From the NCBI GenBank assembly GCA_964608495.1, contig CAZSOQ010000129.1, positions 1 to 14,448 on the forward strand: DNA of 14,448 nt, read 5' to 3'. How positions within the stretch are numbered: the stretch's first letter is position 1; each line of letters begins with the position of its first letter. The notes beneath the pieces were generated by a model. It searched no databases and was not told the origin of the DNA. It was given only the letters and a program-made list of their open reading frames with translations. The stretch is from JAKORR01 sp964608495. Its GTDB lineage: Bacteria; Armatimonadota; Zipacnadia; Zipacnadales; FEN-943. The translations under genes were made by a program, and so were the position numbers. Positions 8,002 through 13,597 of this stretch are shown here, in pieces.

Positions 8002-10025
8002 GCCGATCGCTTGCAGTGCTGACCGTCGCGCTGTCCGCCTTCTCCTGTTGCCGTGGGGCACCGTGGGAGCCGGGAAGGCTCTCCCCTCTCTCCCGCGTGC
8101 TGGAGAAACCCCTGGAGACGATGGTGGCGAACCCGCCCTTCGTGCTGCGCCCGGAGCGGGTCATCAAGGTCGAGGCGGTCGTCCCTCGGCGCGGCCCGGC
8201 GGCCTTCGGACAGACTCTCTACGCCGGCTCCCTCACCGTGCGCGCTCCCGTCGGCGACGGCCAGTGGCTGTACGACCTTGACCCCGCGCCGCGGACCCTC
8301 GACGCCGCGCCATCCTCGTCGCCCTGGGTGGCCGCCTATTCCATCCGCGGCACAGGAGTCGGGTGGCGCGTCGAGCAGAGCGTCACCGTGGCCATCGGCT
8401 ACCCGGCGCTGTGGTTCCGAGTAGCGGCGACGGGCGCCGCGAGGCCCCTCGTCGCATCCCTCCTCGGCTGGGGCTGGGCAGGCCTTCAGGCCCCGGCGGC
8501 GTGGGCGGCGGACGGCAACTGGTTCACCCGCGACCCCGGCGCGACCCTGTCCTTCGGCCGGGTGGCCCTGGGCGCGAGCCCGCTACTCATGTACCGCGAC
8601 GACCGGGGGCCCTGCACCGGCGCCCTGTTGTTCACGCCCGCCCCGGAGCTCGTGACCGTGGGCGACGACGGCGCGCTCATCGAGTATGGGCCGGACGTCT
8701 TGGAGGCGCAGGTGTTGTACCTGCTGGCCACGGCTGAGGTCACCTGGGCCGACGCCCTGGCGCTGACCACCCACCTCGCCTCGCCGCCCACGGGCCTCGC
8801 GATGCGCTTCGGGTGTGACGGCGGGCCCGCGGGACAGCCATGGGTCGAGGTGTCGCAGAAGGGCTGTGGTGTGACGGCCCTGCCCTGCGTCCTGGAGGCG
8901 CCCGAGGGAGCGCTCCGCGTGCGGACGACCCTGGGCGACGTGCCGCTCGTGAGGGGCACGTCCACGCGCGTGGGCCTGCGCGTGCCCGACCGCTTCGGCC
9001 GACTGCTGCCGGACTTCGCGCCGCCGGGCGAAAGGCTTCAGACGAGGATCAGTCAGGATGTGCGCGACATCCTGGCCCACCAGCAGCCGGACGGCACCTT
9101 CTCCTTCGCCCTGGGACGCAGCTTCTACAACGGGATCACCTGCAGCGTGCTGGCCGAGCTCCTGCCCGTGCTGCCCGCGGACCTGCGCGCCCAGACCGAG
9201 CAGGCCGTGCGCCGTTGGCTCGACTACGTGTGGGACAGCCAGGTGACGTGCCCTCTCTTCGGGGGGACGAGGCTCCCGGCTGAGACGGAGGGCTTCACCG
9301 AGACCTGCGTGGACTACCCCGAGATCATGAGCTGCGTGCTGCAGGCGACGGCGATCTACTCGGCACAGGCCGACCCCGCCTACGCCCGGCGCCGGTGGGC
9401 GGACGTCGAGGCCCACGTGGACCAGTTGCGCCGCTTCACGGACTGGACGGGAGCCGCCCTGGCAGCGCCGGGGCCCGGGTACGTGCACGTCATCGCCGAG
9501 AGCGCGATCGGGGGCTACCTGGGATGGAACGCGGTCTACCAGCTCGCACTCCTGGCCGACAAGCCCGAGTCGGCCGCAGAGGCCAAGGCCCGCGCCGCCC
9601 TCGCCTGGCAGGCCTTCTCTCACCTGTTCCAGCGCCGCCCCGAGTACGGTGAGGAGCCCGTCGTCGTCAACGGCGTCAACGACCACCTGGTTGAGCTGCA
9701 GGCCGAGCCGCCGTGGACCTACGTCCAGTACGCCTGGTTCTCCTACCTGCCGTGCCTGGAGCTGCCGAGGGCGGACACCTTCGGCGTATGGGACATGCTG
9801 CAGAGGCAGCCGTGGTGGGAGTGGACCGGGGCTCTGGGGAGTACGCAACGGGCCTACGACTACGCCAACGCCCTCGCCCTGACGCGCGCGGGGCACGGCG
9901 ACCAGGTGGCGCCGCACTGGCAGGCCCTGCTGGACAGACCCCACGCCTGGGAGTCCTTCGACCAGACGCCCGTGCTCGAAGCCGCGGCCCTCGCGTGGCT
10001 GGCCGGCGAGGATTGGGCCCGGTGA
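7998..10025 (+). CDS. Unrecognised secreted protein, predicted beta-rich N-half and alpha/alpha-toroid C-half
   Basis: I do not recognise a named family for this 675-residue protein. The GTG start at 7998 overlaps the GH116 stop (GTGA) and has GGGAAGG about 7 bases upstream, so translation is probably coupled. The first 22 or so residues are hydrophobic with a double Cys (SAFSCCRG); this fits a signal peptide, while a lipobox is not convincing. Residues about 40-340 read as beta-rich and resemble the sandwich domain that precedes many (alpha/alpha)6 glycosidases. From about 350 the sequence is helical, with aromatic and acidic loops: HQQPDGTFSF at 361, CVDYPEIMSC around 439 with D439 and E442, and HVIAESAIGGY with E501. 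This layout suggests another six-hairpin glycosidase or lyase acting with the GH116 enzyme. That is inference from architecture and neighbourhood, not from an assigned family. The gene converges on the methyltransferase gene 53 bases away. Confidence 0.85.
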   Translation: MSRSLAVLTVALSAFSCCRGAPWEPGRLSPLSRVLEKPLETMVANPPFVLRPERVIKVEAVVPRRGPAAFGQTLYAGSLTVRAPVGDGQWLYDLDPAPRTLDAAPSSSPWVAAYSIRGTGVGWRVEQSVTVAIGYPALWFRVAATGAARPLVASLLGWGWAGLQAPAAWAADGNWFTRDPGATLSFGRVALGASPLLMYRDDRGPCTGALLFTPAPELVTVGDDGALIEYGPDVLEAQVLYLLATAEVTWADALALTTHLASPPTGLAMRFGCDGGPAGQPWVEVSQKGCGVTALPCVLEAPEGALRVRTTLGDVPLVRGTSTRVGLRVPDRFGRLLPDFAPPGERLQTRISQDVRDILAHQQPDGTFSFALGRSFYNGITCSVLAELLPVLPADLRAQTEQAVRRWLDYVWDSQVTCPLFGGTRLPAETEGFTETCVDYPEIMSCVLQATAIYSAQADPAYARRRWADVEAHVDQLRRFTDWTGAALAAPGPGYVHVIAESAIGGYLGWNAVYQLALLADKPESAAEAKARAALAWQAFSHLFQRRPEYGEEPVVVNGVNDHLVELQAEPPWTYVQYAWFSYLPCLELPRADTFGVWDMLQRQPWWEWTGALGSTQRAYDYANALALTRAGHGDQVAPHWQALLDRPHAWESFDQTPVLEAAALAWLAGEDWAR

Positions 10026-10078
10026 TAGCGGGGGCCACCCCGGTCCTGGTCCGGCCCGTCTTGCCCGGGTACGTTCCC

Positions 10079-10786
10079 TCAAGGCAGGGCCGACGGCCGA
10101 TGGGCGAGGAGTCCGATGTAGGCCCCCAGAGGGCTGGAGGCCGGGTGCAGCGCCTCTGCCCAGCGCGCCGCCAGGCCCCCGAGACGGCTTCGGAAGGGTG
10201 CACCCGCCAGCACAGTGCGCACCCGGAGCCGCCAGTCGGGCATGACCGCCCGGGCCAGTCGCACCAGTTCCGGCGGGGTGAAGAAGTGCGCCCGGTCCAG
10301 AGGCCCACCGGAGCGCCTGGCCCGCTCGTCGAGGTAGAGCAGGGACCACCTGCTGAGCACCCCAACGAACACCCTGCCCGAAGCCACCCGGGCCATCTCC
10401 TTCAAGGCCGTCTGCGGGTCTGGCAGGAACTCCAGCGTCGTCACCGCGTACACCAGATCCACACTCGCGTCCTGGAAGGGCAGCCTCGCGGCATCGCCCT
10501 GCATGAGACGCACGAGGCCCAACCGGCCCGCCAGACGTCCTCGGGCCACAGCCAGCATGTCGGGGCTGGCATCCAGTCCCTGAACGTCGAGGCCTAGATC
10601 CATCAGCCACTCCAGGTAGCGTCCCGTGCCGCATCCCACGTCCAGAACGCGCTCTCCGTCACAGGGCTGAGCCATGCGCAGCAACAGACGCCTCTCACAA
10701 TCGTCCGACCAAGCGCCCCATGGCGTGTCATACCAACGGTCGTACTTTTGAACCACCGGCCCCTGGAACGAATTGGCCGTGCTCAT
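10079..10786 (-). CDS. Class I SAM-dependent methyltransferase (Methyltransf_11 type)
   Basis: This 235-residue protein is a Rossmann-fold methyltransferase. Motif I, RVLDVGCGTGRY, lies at residues 46-57, and the acidic residue expected to bind the SAM ribose is D72 in GLDASPDM. LPFQDASVDLVYAV with the following LEFLPDP near residues 103-125 matches the motif II/III region of the UbiE/Methyltransf_11 group. An N-terminal YDRWYDTPWG element is common in small-molecule methyltransferases of this group. The ATG at 10786 has GGAGG five bases upstream (10792-10796). A longer reading would run into the porin terminator and is unlikely. The acceptor cannot be inferred. The gene faces the glycosidase operon and lies downstream of the porin terminator, so it probably has its own promoter, although I find no convincing one. 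Confidence 0.92.
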   Translation of the reverse strand: MSTANSFQGPVVQKYDRWYDTPWGAWSDDCERRLLLRMAQPCDGERVLDVGCGTGRYLEWLMDLGLDVQGLDASPDMLAVARGRLAGRLGLVRLMQGDAARLPFQDASVDLVYAVTTLEFLPDPQTALKEMARVASGRVFVGVLSRWSLLYLDERARRSGGPLDRAHFFTPPELVRLARAVMPDWRLRVRTVLAGAPFRSRLGGLAARWAEALHPASSPLGAYIGLLAHRPSALP

Positions 10787-10847
10787 CTCATCCTCCGGCA
10801 GCCCGCCGGGGGCCGCATGGGCCACGGACACGGACGGGTGCCAGGCC

Positions 10848-10866
10848 GGGTCCCGGTGCGGGACCC
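10848..10866. repeat. Perfect 8-bp hairpin upstream of the methyltransferase gene
   Basis: GGGTCCCG at 10848-10855 and its reverse complement CGGGACCC at 10859-10866 are separated by three bases. The element lies 62 bases upstream of the methyltransferase start. It has no T-run on either side, so it is not an obvious terminator; an operator or an RNA hairpin in the leader is possible. GC-rich DNA yields such hairpins by chance, so the role is uncertain. Confidence 0.45.
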
Positions 10867-10941
10867 CCGCCGTGGCCAGCGACTTCGCCGCGATGGCCCG
10901 CGGACCTGGGGACCAAGGCCATCCGGTCGGTGAGTCGGGCC

Positions 10942-10978
10942 GCAAAAGAAAGGCCCCCGTCGCGAGGACGGGGGCCTT
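10942..10978 (-). terminator. Rho-independent terminator of the porin gene
   Basis: A perfect 12-bp stem (10950-10961 with 10967-10978) encloses a five-base loop. On the minus strand it is followed by TTTCTTTT just after the stem. It lies 21 bases beyond the porin stop codon and has no comparable T-run on the plus strand, so it is directional. It should insulate the methyltransferase gene from the strong porin transcription unit. Confidence 0.9.
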
Positions 10979-10999
10979 CTGCACTCGGTGCTGTTCGCC

Positions 11000-12874
11000 T
11001 TAGAAGCCGATGGTCACACCGGCGGCGAGCAGGTCTGCATCCTCCCAGGCGAGAGCCGGCAGCAGGCCCGCGGGGACGTTAGCATCCTCGTGAGCGTAGA
11101 TAACGCCGACAGTCACGCCATCCGCGATCTCCTTGTCGAACCGGACCGACCAGAGCTGGTCGTAGGCCAGTTCGGCTGCGGTGCACCGCGGGGGCACTAC
11201 ACCGAAGTTGCAGTACGCGTCCAGGGAGTCGAGGGAGTAGTAGGAGATCTCGAAGGGCACGTCTCCGAGCTGGAAGCCCAGCGTGCCACCGATGGTCTGG
11301 GTCTGCGGGAAGATGGGAGCGTTCCGGGTCCATCGCTCGAAGGGGATGACCCCGGGGACAAGCCCAAGGTAGTTGGTCATGAGACCCTCGAAGTAGGGAT
11401 GGAGGGTGGAGTAGAACACGTCGTAGCCGCTGTCGGCCTCACCGTAGAACGCGCTCAAGGACCACTTGGGCGCCCTCCACAGATCGAGCATGACGATCAG
11501 GGCGCTGGGATCCACGGTCTGGAGTCCGCAGCACTGAGCCCAGTAGTCGTCAACGCCGTTGGCAGCCTGCAGCTGCTGCGCGTACTCAACCATCAGCTCG
11601 CGGTCGCCCCAGTACTTCCACCAGGCGTCAACGCTCCACGCCTGCTCCTCGCCAAAGCCATTCGCGAGGTAGTTGGCGCCGAGCATCCACGTCGGGCGGT
11701 CGTACTGCAGGCGGAAGGCCGCGTAGCTGTCGCCGAAGTAGTTCCAGGACGCCGAGACAACCGGCGCCTTGAAGGAGTAGTCGGCGTTGCCGCCGCCGAA
11801 GAAGAAGTCGATGTCGAGGCTGGTGTCGCCGATGTCCGTGATCTGGCCGCGGGCGCCCTGGAGGCTCTTGCGATCATTGTTGGCAACGAGGCCGCAGCCG
11901 TACTTGACGAACTGCCGGCCCCACGTCCAGTTGATCTCGAAGGGCCACCGGGTCGGGAACTGCAGGTACGCCTCGTCCAGCCAGACTTCGTCGGACCCGT
12001 AGCCATCGACCATAGCGAACTGGCCCGGGACGAGAGCGTCCACTTCCGGCGCAAGGGCGTTGATGACCCCCGTGAGCGCGTTGCCGTTGATGCTCGGCCC
12101 GAGGTAGGGCACGAGAATCGCGGGCACCGTGACGGTGTTGCGCATAGCGACGCCCGCGAAGCCGGTAGCCCACCCGACCAGCGGGTCGCCGCTGTCGCGA
12201 ACCTTCAGCGCAACGCGGCCGAACAGGTCATCGGTGATCTGGCCCTCAACGCCGATCTTGGCGGTGAGGTTGTCGAACTCGAAGTCGCCCGCGACGTCCG
12301 AGCCGGCAAGGCCGATTCGGTAGTCAATCCAGCCGAAGGGCCGGGGGCCCTTGGCTTCCTCGAGAGCGGTTACGCGATCGGCCAGATCGGCCATGTCATC
12401 CTGCAGGTCATCCACGTCGCCGCGGATGTCCCGAAGCTCGTCCTTGAACTCGTCAAGGAGCTTCTGGATGATGGCCCTAACCTGGGCCTCGTCCACCTTG
12501 CCCTCAGGGCCCTGGGGGCCGACGGCGCCAGCCGCGCCAGCCGGACCCTGAGGTCCAGCCGCACCAGCCGGGCCAGCCGCGCCCGCCGGGCCTGCGGGAC
12601 CCTGCGGACCGGGATCGCCCTTGTCGCCCTTCACAGCCTGGGGCAGGTTGTCCAGCAGGCGAGAGATTGCCATCGCGAACTCGTAGCGAGTCATGGCCCT
12701 GTCGCCATGGAACAACCCGTCCGGGTACCCAACGATGATGCCCTTGTCCACCAGGGTCTGCACAGCATCGTAGGCCCAGTGGTCGAAGGGCACGTCGTCC
12801 GTGGGACTCGCCTGCGCGAAGCACGGGGCTACGAGCACAAAGGCGAGCACCGTTACAGCGAGGTACTTGTACAT
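11000..12874 (-). CDS. SLH-domain outer-membrane porin with collagen-like stalk (OmpM-like)
   Basis: This 624-residue protein looks like a peptidoglycan-tethering outer-membrane porin of the OmpM/cyanobacterial SLH-porin type. A signal peptide ends near FAQA (residues 19-22). One SLH domain occupies about 26-77, with the typical HWAYDAVQTLVDKGIIVGYP and TRYEF phrases. Next comes an uninterrupted collagen-like run of about 15 Gly-X-Y units at residues 83-127. A charged heptad-like coiled coil spans about 127-175. From about 178 the sequence alternates as beta strands with many aromatic residues and ends in GF, the C-terminal aromatic expected of a BAM substrate. The ATG at 12874 is preceded by GGAGG (12884-12888) with a nine-base spacer and fits the signal peptide exactly. 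The SLH domain would bind the cell-wall polymer while the barrel sits in the outer membrane. The gene has its own promoter, long leader and terminator, consistent with an abundant protein. Confidence 0.92.
   Translation of the reverse strand: MYKYLAVTVLAFVLVAPCFAQASPTDDVPFDHWAYDAVQTLVDKGIIVGYPDGLFHGDRAMTRYEFAMAISRLLDNLPQAVKGDKGDPGPQGPAGPAGAAGPAGAAGPQGPAGAAGAVGPQGPEGKVDEAQVRAIIQKLLDEFKDELRDIRGDVDDLQDDMADLADRVTALEEAKGPRPFGWIDYRIGLAGSDVAGDFEFDNLTAKIGVEGQITDDLFGRVALKVRDSGDPLVGWATGFAGVAMRNTVTVPAILVPYLGPSINGNALTGVINALAPEVDALVPGQFAMVDGYGSDEVWLDEAYLQFPTRWPFEINWTWGRQFVKYGCGLVANNDRKSLQGARGQITDIGDTSLDIDFFFGGGNADYSFKAPVVSASWNYFGDSYAAFRLQYDRPTWMLGANYLANGFGEEQAWSVDAWWKYWGDRELMVEYAQQLQAANGVDDYWAQCCGLQTVDPSALIVMLDLWRAPKWSLSAFYGEADSGYDVFYSTLHPYFEGLMTNYLGLVPGVIPFERWTRNAPIFPQTQTIGGTLGFQLGDVPFEISYYSLDSLDAYCNFGVVPPRCTAAELAYDQLWSVRFDKEIADGVTVGVIYAHEDANVPAGLLPALAWEDADLLAAGVTIGF
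12500..12628 (-). repeat. Collagen-like Gly-X-Y coding repeat within the porin gene
   Basis: Residues 83-125 of the porin have Gly at every third position without interruption, with Pro and Ala frequent at X and Y (for example GPQGPAGPAGAAG). The DNA is correspondingly repetitive. The segment joins the SLH domain to the coiled coil. Confidence 0.9.
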
Positions 12875-12903
12875 TGGTGTTGTCCTCCTGTGTCGGCTTC
12901 CGG

Positions 12904-12947
12904 GGGAGGGATACAGCCCGAGGCTATCGCCATCCAGGCTCCCTCCC
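12904..12947 (-). promoter_or_regulatory. Inverted repeat next to the porin ribosome binding site
   Basis: GGGAGGGA (minus strand, 12947-12940) can pair with TCCCTCCC (12911-12904). The inner GCC and GGC could extend the stem past a bulge. The second arm contains CCTCC, which is also complementary to the porin Shine-Dalgarno GGAGG at 12888-12884, so two competing pairings are possible. Function is hypothetical. Confidence 0.4.
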
Positions 12948-13133
12948 GCAGGACGGTGCTGCATGTGCCCCCAGCTACGCAAAGGAGTTGCCTATGTTTC
13001 CTCGCTTCACGTGTCGTGGGCTTGCTGTTTTCCCGCCCTGTCGTCCGTCACCTGACATCCACCGCCCGGCTTGGAGGTTCCTCCCTTCTTTGCCCGTTTC
13101 GGCGGCGGCGCGACGCACGACCGGTTATGATCA

Positions 13134-13153
13134 CGGGCAGTTAACACTGCCCG
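13134..13153. repeat. 8-bp stem, 4-base loop palindrome at the start of the porin leader
   Basis: CGGGCAGT at 13134-13141 and ACTGCCCG at 13146-13153 form a perfect stem with loop TAAC. It lies just downstream of the predicted transcription start, where a 5' mRNA hairpin often stabilises the message. It could also be an operator. Confidence 0.5.
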
Positions 13154-13165
13154 GAATCGCCAGTA

Positions 13166-13194
13166 ATCTTAGCACCCGGGCCCCCGCAAGTCAA
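13166..13194 (-). promoter_or_regulatory. Sigma70-type promoter of the porin gene
   Basis: On the minus strand TTGACT (13194-13189) and TAAGAT (13171-13166) are separated by exactly 17 bases. Each box differs from the consensus by one or two bases, and the spacing is optimal. In such GC-rich DNA this pair stands out. It lies between the zinc-ribbon gene and the porin and points at the porin, with a predicted start near 13158. Confidence 0.7.
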
Positions 13195-13221
13195 GAGCAC
13201 GATTCACTGCCTCCCGGGTGC
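13172..13221. repeat. 9-bp inverted repeat bracketing the porin promoter -35 box
   Basis: GCACCCGGG at 13172-13180 and CCCGGGTGC at 13213-13221 are exact reverse complements separated by 32 bases. One arm lies in the promoter spacer next to the -10 box and the other upstream of the -35 box. Their centres are about 41 bp apart, close to four helical turns. They could be operator half-sites. Confidence 0.45.
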
Positions 13222-13278
13222 CAAGCTCCGCTAACGCTCTGTCATCCAACCCGTCCACTCACCTGTCGCTCTCTTAGA

Positions 13279-13312
13279 CCGAAGGCGCCCACTGGGGTTG
13301 CGGCTCCTTCGG
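13279..13312 (-). terminator. Possible terminator after the zinc-ribbon gene
   Basis: CCGAAGG and CCTTCGG form a 7-bp stem just beyond the stop codon of the zinc-ribbon gene, and an inner GCC/GGC can extend it. The loop is long and there is no clear T-run, so this is a weak call. The remaining sequence between this stem and the porin promoter (13222-13278) shows nothing else I can name. Confidence 0.3.
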
Positions 13313-13316
13313 CCGA

Positions 13317-13526
13317 TCATTCCTCCTTCTCCTGGCCGCCCTCCTCCTCCGGCTCGTCCTCGCGCCAGATCTTCCCACGTCCCCCGCAGTAGGAGCAGCG
13401 AACCACCCCCCACTGGTGCACACTGCGGCCGGCGGCCGCCAGACAGTCCCGACAGCTTCGGCCGCCGCTCCGCGTGCAGTTGCGCTTGCCTTCACAGTGT
13501 GGGCAGTCCATCAATCTGCGTGCCAC
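13317..13526 (-). CDS. CxxC zinc-ribbon miniprotein (DnaJ-type cysteine motifs)
   Basis: This 69-residue protein has three CxxC pairs: C8/C11, C25/C28 and C44/C47. The first and last are followed by EG and GGRG, resembling the CxxCxGxG motifs of the DnaJ cysteine-rich domain. An extra Cys lies at 17. The remainder is an acidic tail (EDEPEEEGGQEKEE) with no membrane segment. It probably binds one or two zinc ions. The role is unknown; chaperone-like or protein-binding activity would be inference. The GTG start at 13526 is strongly supported by GGAGGTGA four bases upstream (13531-13538); the ATG at 13511 is a weaker alternative. It follows the upstream unknown gene by 71 bases on the same strand and may form an operon with it. 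Confidence 0.82.
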   Translation of the reverse strand: MARRLMDCPHCEGKRNCTRSGGRSCRDCLAAAGRSVHQWGVVRCSYCGGRGKIWREDEPEEEGGQEKEE

Positions 13527-13597
13527 GCTCTCACCTCCCTAGGCTAGGTCATGCGCAGGCCCGAAGGCATCGTACGGCCGGGCCAGGGGCCCAGCGG

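Larger units (their letters stand above)
12875..13158 (-). promoter_or_regulatory. Long (about 284 nt) 5' leader of the porin gene with several hairpins
   Basis: This stretch holds no convincing gene on either strand. If transcription starts about seven bases after the -10 box, the porin mRNA has a leader of about 284 nt. It contains an 8-bp hairpin near its 5' end (13134-13153), a GGAGG/CCTCC near-palindrome (13073-13084), and an 8-bp inverted repeat (12904-12911 with 12940-12947) ending 15 bases before the ribosome binding site. I could not match it to a riboswitch family. The leader extent is inferred from the promoter call. Confidence 0.5.

Noticed and set aside
10026..10078. Small stem CGGGG-GCCA-CCCCG between the convergent third enzyme and methyltransferase genes.
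   Set aside because: The stem is only 5 bp with no T-run on either strand, so it is not convincing as a terminator.
2879..10634. Long minus-strand open frames opposite the transporter, GH116 and third enzyme genes.
   Set aside because: Their translations are rich in Arg, Gly, Pro, Gln and His without domains, as expected from codon bias on the opposite strand.
12940..13110. Possible ydaO-type c-di-AMP riboswitch in the porin leader (GCCGAAAC and GAGGAACC on the minus strand recall its 5' half).
   Set aside because: The 3' half lacks the conserved CCGACAGCUAAC box, and the intervening helices do not line up. The resemblance is too partial to call. A covariance-model search would decide it.
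10988..13144. Very long plus-strand open frame opposite the porin.
   Set aside because: It is an antisense shadow of GC-rich coding sequence. The porin strand has signal peptide, SLH, collagen, barrel, ribosome binding site, promoter and terminator, while this frame has none.
12994..13392. Plus-strand open frame starting at ATG 12994 with AAGGAG six bases upstream.
   Set aside because: It runs antisense through the porin leader, the porin promoter and the 3' end of the zinc-ribbon gene, and its protein is a Pro/Ser/Arg-rich composition with no recognisable domain. The AAGGAG is likely chance.
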